Part shown: one piece after another, positions 33,899 to 45,427 of the stretch
How the letters are laid out: every line of letters begins with the position of its first letter
Position numbering within the stretch: position 1 is the stretch's first letter
From: Scolanthus callimorphus
Taxonomy: Eukaryota; Cnidaria; Anthozoa; Actiniaria; Edwardsiidae
Assembly: GCA_033964015.1 (NCBI GenBank)
Contig: CM066918.1
Location: 23,705,387-23,769,386, forward strand
Length of the DNA stretch: 64,000 nucleotides
Direction of reading: 5' to 3'
Notes under the pieces: generated by a model
Databases searched by the model: none
What the model was told of the DNA's origin: nothing
Seen by the model: the letters and a program-made list of their open reading frames with translations, nothing else
Position numbers and translations under genes: made by a program

Positions 33899-36800
33899 TT
33901 ACATACGTGGGGGAAACCCCCTCCCTCTACCCTGATACCCACCTCTACCCATCCCCCTCCCTCCCATTCCTGGTCCTCCCCTCCCTCCCCTAGAGCCTCC
34001 CCTACCCGACATGTTCCCGCCCCCTCGCGAGGACCCGCCCCTGCCAGAATTGTCCCCTTTGTTTTTGCCCGCAGGCGATTTGGGTCGGAGGGACTCAATC
34101 TCTGGGGTACACCCCACGAGGTAGTCATCTGGTCCGTTATTAAAGTAGGACTTGTAGGTTTCACTAGAGAAGTTAGTACTCGACAGGTCGGGGCCTATGG
34201 TTAGCCACCCTACAAAGGATAAGAAAGATTTCACGTTTGTTATTATTCAATGAGTACATCTCGCCAATCTTTAAAAAAGATCCTTGTGCGGCTTTATGCT
34301 CAAATAACAGCGGCGAATTTAGTGGGGGCGAGGGGGCAGCGGTCCCCCCTTTCTCGGGAGATTTTCCCATACGTTTACTGTATTTGCGAGTAGCATCCGA
34401 CGATATATTGATGAACACTTGTACCATCGTGGGTAATTTATAGTTCTGGCGACGCTTCCGCCTGAGTGGAATGGTTAGGAAACCTGACACCCTGGTTATT
34501 GTACTATGTCTTTGTTCACTTTTTCAAAGGAATCCTTTTGTTTATGCAGGGTCACGGTACATAAGTTCCAAAATCTAGCCAGTAAGATTCAGTGTACAAC
34601 TAGACATGCATATTAGATGATCACGAAACAAAAGATTGTGCAGGGTCAATATGGATCGAAGGATGGATCGAAATTCCATGAGATTTAGAAGGATTCTTTT
34701 ATTTCATTAGCATAGACGTTCATGTCAGAAATTTTAGAACTTAGGATGGATAGAAATTCCATGAGATTTAGACGGATTGAGCTCCGATATCTCGTTAGCA
34801 TAGACGTGCATGTCACGCAAGACATTGCCTACCTGGTCGCAGGGTACTGTCACTGCCAAACAAGTGCAGACGCCGCCTTCCAAGACAAAAGTGCTCGATG
34901 ATGTGAAAGATCTCGGTTGGCTTCTCAAGGCTGCTCTCAGGAGGCTTTCATAAACAAATAACATATCGATTTAGCCACTGGCTAAAATCGGAGCTCCCGC
35001 TTCAAATTTTTTTCAGAAGCGCGCAGTATTTTCCCGCCAAAATGAGAGACGGTTTTGGGGTTGCCTGTGGTATTTTGGGCATGCAGACACCCACGGACGC
35101 GCCCACGATACTCATGGGAATACCGCTGAGCCATGAAAAAAAAGTCGATCGAATATCTGAGTTATTCTTTTGAGCTATTATATTTTTCCTGCGATACCTA
35201 TGGTGCTCCGCTCTGCGGCCTTCGGTCGCTAAGCAGCTCCGCTAAAACATGTCTGGTTTATATGCGCAAGACCACCACGGCCACAAATGAAACGTCGGAC
35301 ACAGAATTATGGTCGAAGAACACAATTATCCGAGAAAAACGGTTCTTCCTGCTATGCTATGGAGACCTGTTAACAAGTTCAAGGGTTCAGTCAACAGCGT
35401 TGAATGTATCTGTTGAAAGCAACTTTTCCACATATTGACATTTGAAGGTAAAAGGGCCCTCTCTCACGATCCCTTTTGCCTCCTCCCACTTATCAATGTC
35501 GGAGGTTAGTGCCCCTACTGTCAACTCTCCCGGTTTTGCTGGGAGTCTCAAGATGTTTCGCTCCGTCTCCTGGGAAAAATTTAAGACTGCTGCTATACAT
35601 TTACTGTATTTCTCCCGGGAGTACTGCAGGGGATTTCGCCATTTCAAGGCGGTCTCCAGATTTTTGAAGTCCTGGGGTGTTGGCGTCGCTGAACAATGTC
35701 TTGCACGAATAATTTAAAAAGAGGGGAAGAGATCTTCGCCGCAGCTTTGGTTGTTATTTTAGAAAAGGGTTTTGAGTTGCAACAGATTATGGATTAAGCC
35801 TCCAATGTTTTGTTTGTTTCTTTTTGTTTTGGACATAGGTTTCGATATATGTGTTATTTACCGGCTCGGAGGTCCGGATCGTGAAATACCGTCACCATCC
35901 GGACCTACCCGAAGCCGGTAAATATTTTTCCTTTTGCCTTCATTGGAACAGCATAAAAATTATCAGAAATGAGTGCGCGCATTTCAGATTTTCAGCGCGC
36001 GCGATTCATCCGGACCCGTGCTCTGGATCATAGGATTCCGGATCGTTCGCGCGCCAATCAGAGCGCGCGATTTGATAGATTTCGGACCGCTAAAAAAAGT
36101 TTTTATCTGGTTGATAGTTGCCATGGGTTAATAACATACCTCTTCGGTAATAATCAGATCAATATCCACGTTGGCATGTATAAAGTCTCCATCTGTGCTG
36201 CGTCGAACGGTGCCCTTGATTCCCATGAGACAATGCTCTTTCGTGTGTTGGAAGATGGCGTTGGGCTCAAGGTACTTTGTGTTTCCAGGGTTCTTCTTGT
36301 TGGTCTTGATCCAGCAGATGTCTTCACAGCGACGAAAACCCCACTTGCGCAGACACTAAACCAGAAACACGAACTTAAATGTAAGGGTATTGATCTCTAA
36401 TTTCGGGCGAAAAGTTTGATCAAGTTTCGAAATCAACACTATTTAGAATAATCTTCTCCCTCGAATTACAATATTCCAAATCAGTGTGAATTCTCAGAAA
36501 TCTAAATCAAATTCGCCTCGTGATAAAATTGCGACGATCACGCAAAACTGGCATACGAGGCACAAAATCGGTCAACTTACTTGTCGCGCAACATTGTTGC
36601 GTTGCAAGTCTAATAATTGCTGCTCGTTTTTCATCAAATTCATAACTTGTCGCGCAACATTTTGTTTTGATCATACATGCGAGCCCAAGGCGGATTTTGC
36701 CCCTTAGCGTCTCATTTCTACTGACAAATCAACTTCAATTGTAGGCAAAATTTTGCGCGCCAGGTTGTGTTTGATGAAAAACGAGCAACAAAGCCAGATA

Positions 36801-39800
36801 TTTTTCTGGCTCAAAGTAGACCCGCGCTCTACATCGCGCAACATGTGGCGCGAGATGAAAATGTTCAACATCGATCCAAAACTTGCAACGCAACAATGTT
36901 GCGCGGTTGAGGGATTTTTTGCCTCGTATTTCCCCGGCTTTACACTAGCAATCTTCGCGAGAAAAATCGTATGCGGGTGCCTATTTTCTCAGCTACTGTA
37001 CTTTTGCAGGCCCACCTTTCTTCCTTCTTTAAGACCTTCATGAGAGCCACACCAGATAAATATAAAAGATCTCTGGGCAGCCACGTCTTCAATATCCAAC
37101 TTCATGATCTAAAACCAAGGGGAAAGATACAGCGTTAAACAACCAAAAATATATAGCAAAATTTAAAATTACTGCTTTAACATACACAACCTCATTATGA
37201 ACGAGCGCATTGCTCATACATAGGCAATTAGTGTATAAATAAACTATTATCCTGCAAAATTGTTCAATGAATGAGTGACACAGTCCTGAGTTAGCTAAAT
37301 CAGACAATATTCTGATTCTTCAAAATTGAGCAGAATAATGGTTTTCAGCACAAAAACATCCCAGAAAAGATTTACTATTTTAAATACATAACAACTATTT
37401 TTTAAGAGCTCAAATCAATGTGGCTCAAATGACAGATATGGCAGGATATAATATGTAATGTGCATAAAATGGACAATGGCCATAATTTGGCAATACATCC
37501 ATGTGCAGACTAATAAAACTTTATTAACTACAGGCACAAGAATTTAAATAAATTAACTTGTGGCTCCTTATCACATACGTCATCCCATGTCCATGGCTTC
37601 AAGTTGAAGGAAACTCCTGCATGCCTTCTCTGGTATTCCTCTAGAGGGGGGTCCACTAATATCACGTCAAATTTATTATCCAACTCATGTAATGGGAACA
37701 TCTCAAGATCACATCTCATGTACCTGAAAAAACACACAAAATGCTTGCTGAAACAACATGAAATGCTTGATAAATCACAATATAGAACCAACATTGTATA
37801 TTGACGTCATAGCCCTGCCCACCCTACCCATTTGAGTTTATTGGCTACTACCATTTTCAAGCGACATCTCAGGGATGGCCGAACAGTTTTCAAAGTGTGT
37901 GTGTGGGATGGGGGGAGGGGGGGAGGGTGGGGGCGGGAGGACGGGGGGCAAGGTGGGGGGGCTGAGTTTAGTGAAAGTTTATGAAAACTTGGCGAAATGT
38001 GGGGGGCTAAAGCCCCCGTAGCCCCACTGGCTCCGCCGTCAATGCATTTTGATGGCTTTGTATTCCTATACAAAGTGCAACTTTATGCCAAATAACACAG
38101 GAGCAGAACAAGAAGTTTAGGGAGGGGAACTTCACCAAAGGCGCATTACCGGTATATGAAACATGTTGCATAGGATAACACTAACATCCAAATCCAAAGT
38201 GCTTCAACATATTTTCTTATAAAATTTTAACTGGTAACATGTGTTTCTCTTACATGGGTGGTGTTGCTCTCTGTGCGATAATCTCATCTTTCAATCTAAT
38301 GAGCTCTCTCAACTTAGGGTACTCTTCAAACCGATCTGCCAGCCCTGTCAAATGAAAACACATTTCTTTACATCATGGAATATTACAGTGTAAAAATAAC
38401 AGCTTCAGGAGGCGAGATTCCACTAAGAAAATAGCATTTAAAAAAGCAATTTTGCATAAGTTGCAGCATGAAAATTGGCAGAATCTACCGACTGAAGCTT
38501 TGAAATTGCTAGAATCATATGACATTTGTCCTCAAATTTGATACGAAAGAGAATAATCATATGATTTATTAGAAAATGTGGGACACTTGGAATACTCCAG
38601 TTACCATAATTTTCAAGAACTTCCAGGATGAGGGAAAAAATCAAAAAGAATTGAAGGTAAATGACAAAAAAGTGACATGAGTAGGTACCAGACTTAGACA
38701 TTATAGGAAATGAATATTTAAACCATGTATGAAACATTTACAACAACAAGAGAAAGACAGTGAACATTACAATTACATTGCATGTGAGAAACACTTGGAT
38801 AATTAGAACAGTCTTTGTAACATCAGACAATTAGTAACATTGATAAAATGGGGATCCAGTTATTATAATATTGTTGTGATATTCAGGGTTCGTATGCTTT
38901 CTGGATGACAAAAATCCAGGATTTTCCAGGAAGTCTTTGGTTATTTTTCCAGGAGTATTTATTGTGTAGAAATGTCTGGAGGATGTCATAATTTGCAGCC
39001 CTAATTCAACCACACATTTGAGTTGAAACATTAATTTTCTAGAAGTTTTCCAGGATTTTCCTTAAAATTTCAGGACTTTCCAGGAAGGAAATGAAATTCC
39101 AGGATATTCCAGGATGCATACGAACCCTGAATATTTTAGATTCCCCCCTAACTGGTAGCTTCCCCCCTAACTGGTAGCTAACTGGTAGTTTCCTGGTTTC
39201 CTTTGTATCACTGTCACTCTCCTCATAGCCTGCATCACTGTCTGCATCGTTCTCACTTTCCTCACTCTATTCTATACTTGCAACGTCGAACTTACGCTGA
39301 CTTAAGGTGTCAGTTGTTTAGCTAGTTCTTTCGGAAAGAGTGACTGACAGCCAGGCTTTTTTGTGGGGGCAACCTTTTAAAATGGCAACCTTTGCGCGCG
39401 TTTTCAAAAACTGTATTAGATTCGAGCTCCGAAATTTTTTATTTAAAAATTGTGTGTGTGAAATTTCAGGACTTTCCAGGAAGGAAATGAAATTCCAGGA
39501 TATTCCAGGATGCATACGAACCCTGAATATTTTAGATTCCCCCCTAACTGGTAGCTTACCAACATCTCTGATAAAGTTCTGAGGTCGCTGCCCGGTATCA
39601 ACAAAATGTTGACAATAGTCATTGTGTGGATTTGCACTCTGGGTGCCCTGGAAGAAATGATTTCATAACAAACTTTTATTATTAATTACAAACTTATAAG
39701 AAACTTCAGTGCAATTTTGACGATACTAGGGTAACTGTACATGTAACCCCCTGGGGGCAAGGGTTTTAGGGTTTAAAATCAGGCCTCTGGTACCTTTTAG

Positions 39801-42275
39801 GGGGTAAAATTCAAAACTGTGACATTTTTCCAAGATAGGTACCTCTTGGGGTCTATTCTAGGAAACCATTGATATCAGTCACTTGCTGGTACCTTTTAGG
39901 GGTCAAAATCGAAAGTTCCCAACTAGCACCCCACCCCAAAAATAGGGAGTTTCCCAGGGCAAGCAATTGCATTTACAGTGTAACAAGTGCTCTGTTGTTA
40001 ATTACTACCTTCAAGAAATGACTAGAGTCCTTGTACTCTTCTTCAATTGGGACATAAGCACCATCCTCTTCACCATCACCCTGGAGAAAAACGTTAAAAT
40101 TTTAGGTGATTCCAATACCAAGACTTTCTATTTACCTCAAATTTCTAGTTTAAACTGAGAAAACACATAAATTAATTATTTTTTTTTTCTACAGGGCATG
40201 GTAACAAATTCTGCATTCTGATTGGTTCTTAGAGCATGCTCACGGCCTTGGGAGGTACTCCCAAAACGTTTGTACGGGGATGCTCGGCCCAGATTCTAGA
40301 CCCCTTACCCTTCTTTATACCAATAACAAAGCTGAAAAAGGTACCCCTTTCTTATACCAAGCCTGAAAACCCTACCCCTTTCTTATACCTCCAGCCTGAA
40401 AACCCTACCCCTTTCGGGCGAGCATCCCCGTATAGTCCAATATAGGGAGTACCCCCCCCCCCCCCCCACCCCACCCCCCCGGCTCATAGGCAACATTTTC
40501 CTATCTTTGACCTAGGTCACTGTAACCATTTGCGTGTGCTTGTTTTCATCTGAGAAATCAAATATTAGAGTTTGAAACAAAGTTATTTACCGGCTTTAGG
40601 TCAGTTCAGTTCAATTCAAGTTTATTACACACATCAGTTATTTACATTGTTTAGAAGTGCACATATATATAAAAGTCTGTATAGGGAAAAACTGTGACCT
40701 CGGCCTGGAAAATGTTGACCTCAGCCTCTTGGTACAGTTTTCCCTATCCTAACCTGCTAGCCGGTAAATAACATATATCAGTATATGTATGTTAAACAAT
40801 TATAATTTTCAATTTCATGCTCATTGCTACCTCCTTGTTTTTCTTGTCCTTGTCTTTTGCTTGTACTAACACCTGAAAAGAGGAATGTAAATACACTCAA
40901 TATTAGTCTCCAAAGGACCTGTGCTCATAGTGAAATGTTCTCTGTAGTATTATCAAGGCACACTGATTAAGGATACATGTACATACATGCCTTTAGAGTG
41001 GTTTTCATCCGACTGTGAAATAGATACTAACCAAATAGGCACTACTATACACTATGAAAGTAATTTTTATTGTATTCTCCTTTTTAATTATGACTAGTAG
41101 ACACTATTAAACACTGACTTTTAGTTTTTGTTTCACAGCCGGATGAAAACCACTCTATGAAAATCAGCATGTGGGATATAAAATTATTCTGTGAACTCTA
41201 TACCAACTAACAAACCTTGGTTTGGCTTCCATCAGTCAATCAAGTGAACAGCTCTGGGTGATTTCACACAGGCTTTGAGAGGTTTTTGAACTTATAAGGA
41301 CTAGCTGGGCTTCAAAACCAAATTTTCCACTAAAAAAAACAAATTTTCCACCATATTTTCCACAATTTTCCAGCAAAATGGGCAGAAACCAAAATGCAGC
41401 TTGATATTCAGAAATCTAAAGTGGAGGTCACAGAATTATGAAAATTCCAGAAACCACAGAATCGTTCCCTGATTGTCTACCACCAAAGCCTCCCACTAGC
41501 CATCAAGACAGAGGAGGCTATGTCAACAAGAATGGTCCTTACCCTTGGTGCAGCAACTGGTATCCCAGGCAGACCAGATTTTGCCATGTCCACTGCCTGT
41601 CGCTTGGCTGCTGGTTCGCCAATCTCACCCTCGTCACTAGCATTGCCTTCGGTTACTGTCAGTTTCTGCTCAGGCTCACTTTTATTACCAAGCAGCTCTC
41701 CTATGTTGTTAGACCCTGATGCACCCAACTAGGAAATGAAAACAACTTAGGTCGAACACAGGACCCAACACTGTGACCATATTGTCACCAATGGCGACTA
41801 AATTTAGGGCTTGGCGACCAAAATTTTGAAGCTAGTCGCCAAATGGCACCCCATCTTTCTAACTTCAGCTGAGATCCACGTTTATATGGCAACTAAATAT
41901 TGCTTTTTTTGCGACTAAATTTGTTTGAATTGGTCGCCAATGGCACCCTAGCGAAAAAAGTTAATGTCGCCGGCCCTGGGACACCTTGGCAAGATCTTGG
42001 CTAGAGTTGGCATACTGGTGGGGGTCATCCTTCGAATCCCTCCTAGCCTCAAACATATTGCAAGGGAAACGAGCAAAGGATAGAATGTTGCCTAATTGGT
42101 TTTCCAATATTTGTCAGAGTAGAGTGACAGCTACATAGCATAACCGCATGATATTCGACAACTGGTCGAAGTCAATCAGAGCCGAGTTTCTTGCCCTATT
42201 TTTTTGTACCTGCTGAGCAAGGAGCTGCCTTCGTAGCTTGGACCTCTCTCGTATGCCTTTAAGTCTGTCCCCCAT
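33899..42275 (-). CDS. METTL14: METTL14, m6A methyltransferase non-catalytic subunit, complete
   Basis: Eleven exons: 42210-42275 (ATG 42273-42275), 41543-41728, 40831-40872, 40009-40080, 39560-39647, 38254-38344, 37579-37723, 37016-37108, 36140-36355, 34833-34944, 33899-34209 (stop 33899-33901). Phases close exactly to 473 aa (human 456). Matches: [14 protein letters not shown] at the N-terminus, [22 protein letters not shown] (residues 200-212), [39 protein letters not shown] and [10 protein letters not shown]. The last ~45 residues are an RGG-rich tail, which binds RNA in the human protein. METTL14 pairs with METTL3 in the nucleus to install N6-methyladenosine on mRNA; METTL14 is the structural, RNA-positioning subunit. 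The motif is DPPL here, EPPL in human METTL14 and DPPW in METTL3. Introns hold several MITEs. The gene is head-to-head with vezatin. Confidence 0.96.
34310..34400. repeat. MITE relic, hAT-like, in METTL14 last intron
   Basis: gcgaatttagtgggggcgag, then a C-run and attttcccatacgtttactg, shared with 57146-57295 (gatttttccatacatttactg). Confidence 0.5.
34963..35130. repeat. Repeat shared with 54055-54225 (inverted)
   Basis: Both contain tagccactggctaaa, gcgcagtattttcccgccaa and gttgcctgtggta or their complements. Confidence 0.7.
36551..36944. repeat. MITE, second copy of CCGGGGAAATACGAGGCA family
   Basis: Starts catacgaggcacaaaatcgg and ends cctcgtatttccccggctt; lies in the METTL14 intron between the exons at 36355 and 37016. 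The left end is truncated relative to the copy at 31846. Confidence 0.8.
38880..39133. repeat. MITE with ATTCAGGGTTCGTATGC ends, METTL14 intron
   Basis: Inverted ends attcagggttcgtatgc and gcatacgaaccctgaat, with ccaggattttccagg subrepeats inside. Confidence 0.85.
39463..39556. repeat. Direct duplicate of 39066-39165 next to METTL14 exon 5
   Basis: Near-identical ~95 bp from aatttcaggactttccagg to cccccctaactggtagct. The second copy runs into the donor side of the exon at 39560-39647. Confidence 0.8.
39735..39960. repeat. Repeat family with GGTACCTTTTAGGGG motif
   Basis: ctggtaccttttagggggta and related lines recur at 48058-48365 and, more diverged, at 49655-49780 (ggtatcttttaggggtcaaa). 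Confidence 0.7.
40258..40490. repeat. Inverted repeat with internal ctgaaaaccctaccccttt units and C-run
   Basis: acggggatgctcg at 40275 and cgagcatccccgt at 40420 are inverted; inside are 2-3 copies of cctaccccttt(c)ttatac. A C-rich run follows at 40450-40478. Confidence 0.65.
40600..40680. repeat. Possible LINE 3' tail relic
   Basis: cagttcagttcaattcaagtttattacaca resembles 17267-17300 (cagttcagttcaatttattcgcaca), the type of end seen beside RT-derived 3' UTRs here. Confidence 0.35.
40993..41158. repeat. MITE, AGAGTGGTTTTCATCCG ends, METTL14 intron
   Basis: agagtggttttcatccgactgtga and the inverted tcacagccggatgaaaaccactct; related to the AGAGCRGATTTCA family. Confidence 0.8.
41780..41970. 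repeat. Repeat with tggcgactaaattt palindromes
   Basis: caccaatggcgactaaattt near the left end and aaatttgtttgaattggtcgcc near the right end are inverted. Confidence 0.55.
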
Positions 42276-42506
42276 TGTACAATGCTAAAGCGAACGACAG
42301 TAAACTCAAAATATTATGTGAAAATTCATGTCGAACAATGGAAGCAAATGCACGCATCCAATATGGCGACTCACTGCGGGCGCTTGGGCATCAGCGGCAA
42401 CTCTGTCAGACGCGGTCTTCCTGTGCTTTGGAACATCCAAAATGGCGGCATAGCAGTGGTGCTTCGAAACTCTTATAAAATGTAGGCCTATAATAAACAT
42501 ACAGTA
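42276..42506. promoter_or_regulatory. Shared METTL14/vezatin bidirectional promoter
   Basis: Only 231 bp separate the divergent start codons. Two copies of CATCCAANATGGCGRC lie at 42354-42369 and 42434-42449, matching the AAnATGGCGGC core known for YY1-type sites in animal housekeeping promoters. No TATA box is visible. Confidence 0.7.
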
Positions 42507-44618
42507 ATGGATGAAGACGACGAGGATGTGGTATTCTCTAACTCTCCACTGGACCAGTATTTGAAGGATGTTGGGTTTAATGATTTCGAGTCTGAGCCGT
42601 TAAACATTCGAGGTCCAAGTTGGCAAGAGTCAGAGAACGGGAACTTGGTCGCTACTAGAAGAACTAGAAATGAACGACATGCAAAAGACGAGACAGAAAG
42701 TAGCTTTCTAGGGCGTATAAAACAAACATTAGCCAATCCTGAACTCTGGCAATCTAAAGAAATCAGATCTCAAAAGAAAGAGTATGTAGAAGTTGTCATG
42801 AAGTCGGACATTGTGAATGTTGATGACTGGGGCTTTCTACAAAGATTCGATCCCGACTTTTTCGAAGATGAAACAGCTGACTATCACGAGCAAAAGTTAC
42901 CGCACTCTCTTCGGAAACAGGCCCTGCATCAGGACGCGTTTGCTCTGAAAATTGTGTCGGCAGGCTTGTTATCTTTCTCTGTCTGTCTTGGAGTAATACT
43001 ACACATACTGTTTCCTTCACTAAGAACTAAAGCAGTCAATGAGCACCTTGCTACTGCTCTTAACACTTTGCTTATAGTGGCAATGCCTCTTGCATTTATC
43101 CTTTGGGAGGTGCAGCACAAGTGGCATAAATTTGCAAGTCTACATGCTACTCATATTAAGGTTCTCCAGGACTACTGCAACACCACTAAATCCTTTCTTT
43201 TACGGACCAGAAAATGTATTAACCTTATCCAGGAAGTGGAGTTGATATCAAGGGGTCAGACATTTGTTGGTACAGGGATGCCAATTGGGAGGGATATCAC
43301 AGATGAAAGCTCAAAGAAAATTTACCCAAAGCTAAGGCACTATGTATTAGAAAATCTAAATGCAGTATTTGCACAATCCTGTGCTGAGGTTAATATTCTG
43401 ATGGAAAGCTGCCCAAGGTGTCCTGAATTAGTTAATGTGTTTACCACAATATCAACAGCCTCCATGGAGATCCTTGGACTTGATGATTCAGATGAAGAGT
43501 CAACACATTACTTGAAAACCTTATTTTCTGTAACAGCTTGTCAACAATCTGAGTTCCTGAGTTACTTTCTGTTATCTCTATCTGACAAAGCACAAGACAC
43601 AGGCAGGGGTGAATACTTGAACAAACTTTTGACTGCATTTGATAGCCCTCTGAAGGTTGTTACAAATTCCCTAAGGTCCCTTGAGAGGAGTTATCATTTG
43701 CACAATTGTGCTGTAAGCTTCTCTGGCAATGATGGTTCTAACAAGAAAAGGTGGGAGCCAAAACCTCAAAGCCAATGGACTCCATTTTACACTGCTCTGC
43801 ACAGTCTTGAGCTTCACCTGAAAGCAGGAATTACTAAAGTCCAAAGTCTACAAGAAAAGATCACTGAAATGCAATCTGTCAATGACACAGAAAGCAGAGA
43901 ATACAGTGAGATGAAAGCTGAAGTCAGTCTTATCAAAGGTGAGCTGAACTCTGCTACATCTTGCATTGAGGAAGGTCATTATAGACTCAATGTAATGTTT
44001 GGAAAAGTTGACACTGTTGGAAACAATTCTTCTGATGCTGATCCAGCTGTTGATGACATTCAATGCACGGATGATGAGGTAACAGAGTTGATGGCAACAG
44101 CAGAAGATGAGGAAGGAGACTATGTGTTAGAGGCTTATACTGACACCTTTGATGAGGTGGCAGATGATCAGCCAATTCTGACAAAGGAGGATTTAGAAAG
44201 GGAGAGTCGAGCAAGAGAAGAGAACAAACATCTCTTGGTGGAACTGAAAAATGTTCTACACACAAAGTCCAAGGACCCCCTTATTTCAGAAGAAGGATTT
44301 GTCAAGCCAAGCAAGAAACCAGTTCTTAGTTACACAGAAAACCAGAGTTGTTTAGGAGGAGCTTCAAAACATAGACAAAATGCAAAGGAAGCTGGCTACT
44401 CTGAATTGGAAGGAGACAAACGTTTACCAGATGATTTATCAATTCAAGAAGCATCCAGCACTGGTAACTGGCAGCAGATTGGTCTACCTGTTTTGCAGCC
44501 TAAATACCACAATGAAGAGTCAGCTGTTGCATTCTCTGCGGCAGCCATGGCTGCTGTTAGGTCAAGATCAATGGGAATGATGGAAGAGCAATTTGGGTCT
44601 GATGATTCAGATGAGTAG
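42507..44618 (+). CDS. VEZT: Vezatin homologue, intronless
   Basis: A single 703-codon frame, ATG 42507 to stop TAG 44616-44618. The N-terminus EDVVFSNSPLDQYLKDVG matches human vezatin EEVVFENSPLYQYLQDLG. Two adjacent hydrophobic segments at about 149-171 and 180-200 correspond to vezatin's paired membrane helices. LIQEVELISRGQTF near residue 245 matches LIQETEVISRGFTL. A coiled-coil-prone part around 430-480 follows, and the C-terminus (AAAMAAVRSRSMGMMEEQFG) matches the family's AAEVAARS...MQEQTFGDEE end. Vezatin is a membrane protein of adherens junctions, linked to myosin VIIA and cadherin-catenin complexes, and also to dynein-based transport. Human VEZT has many introns; none interrupts this frame. 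Possible AATAAA signal near 45096. Confidence 0.93.
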   Translation: MDEDDEDVVFSNSPLDQYLKDVGFNDFESEPLNIRGPSWQESENGNLVATRRTRNERHAKDETESSFLGRIKQTLANPELWQSKEIRSQKKEYVEVVMKSDIVNVDDWGFLQRFDPDFFEDETADYHEQKLPHSLRKQALHQDAFALKIVSAGLLSFSVCLGVILHILFPSLRTKAVNEHLATALNTLLIVAMPLAFILWEVQHKWHKFASLHATHIKVLQDYCNTTKSFLLRTRKCINLIQEVELISRGQTFVGTGMPIGRDITDESSKKIYPKLRHYVLENLNAVFAQSCAEVNILMESCPRCPELVNVFTTISTASMEILGLDDSDEESTHYLKTLFSVTACQQSEFLSYFLLSLSDKAQDTGRGEYLNKLLTAFDSPLKVVTNSLRSLERSYHLHNCAVSFSGNDGSNKKRWEPKPQSQWTPFYTALHSLELHLKAGITKVQSLQEKITEMQSVNDTESREYSEMKAEVSLIKGELNSATSCIEEGHYRLNVMFGKVDTVGNNSSDADPAVDDIQCTDDEVTELMATAEDEEGDYVLEAYTDTFDEVADDQPILTKEDLERESRAREENKHLLVELKNVLHTKSKDPLISEEGFVKPSKKPVLSYTENQSCLGGASKHRQNAKEAGYSELEGDKRLPDDLSIQEASSTGNWQQIGLPVLQPKYHNEESAVAFSAAAMAAVRSRSMGMMEEQFGSDDSDE

Positions 44619-45427
44619 TGTAAACCTGCATGCAAATGGGTGCAACAAATTTCAACACTGTGGGCCTAACAATGTTTGGAGTTGTTTGTGGGCCTGTTTG
44701 GTTTTTGAGCAAACAGATGCAAGAATATCATTAGAGCTAACATTCTCCTTTGATAATTGCTTCTAAATGTATGTGTCAAGCTCTGGGCTGTTCAATTTTT
44801 TATCTGTTACCTATTACCTATTGAGGAACCTGGAATTTCCACAGTTGTTGTTGTTTTTGAACCTGGAATTTCATGGGGCCATTCATCTACCCTAGAATGT
44901 CCACAGGGTATTCATTTGCAACTTTGAATTTCCACAAGGATCACAAGAGAATGTGGAATTTCCACAGGGGTTGCTTCAAATTCCCACAGGGACTATGCAG
45001 GGGCCTGGTAGAGCAATTTCTTTTTTCGTGCTAATAATAATAAGACGTTCTTTCCGGAGGGTATCATTAAACAGTTTGTAAAACTGAACACGAGCTAATA
45101 AAAAGAAAGTCAGCATTTCTTTTATTAAATTTTTATTGAATATCAAATCATGATGTATGACCTACAACTCTACAAAACTGCAGCTGCACTTTCGTCTGAT
45201 CTCAGTTGACCATGCGGCTTGATGGATCAAAACAGTGGAACATCGAAAATGAAAGAATTTTGTCAACAAAACTCGAAAAAAAAAAGATGTGGATGATATC
45301 CCAACTGCGTAACAGCTGATCATGTGCATCGTCTGTCTTGCACGTCTTTGGCAGAGTTATAGGTCACTTGTAGAAGCAAGCACACTCTTGTTAGTGTGCT
45401 GTACCTATTTGTTCCTAGCATGTCTAG
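44619..45427. other. Vezatin 3' flank with CCTGTGGAAATTCCA repeat
   Basis: 44815-45000 holds several degenerate copies of ctggaatttccacaggg, the reverse complement of the array at 51720-51962. No gene otherwise. Confidence 0.6.

Noticed and set aside
34734..34964. 76-codon minus-strand ORF
   Set aside because: Wrong-frame reading of METTL14 exon 34833-34944.
35387..35647. 86-codon minus-strand ORF with protein-like composition
   Set aside because: It lies in a METTL14 intron, matches no METTL14 segment and no family I recognise; possibly a repeat fragment. Not strong enough to annotate.
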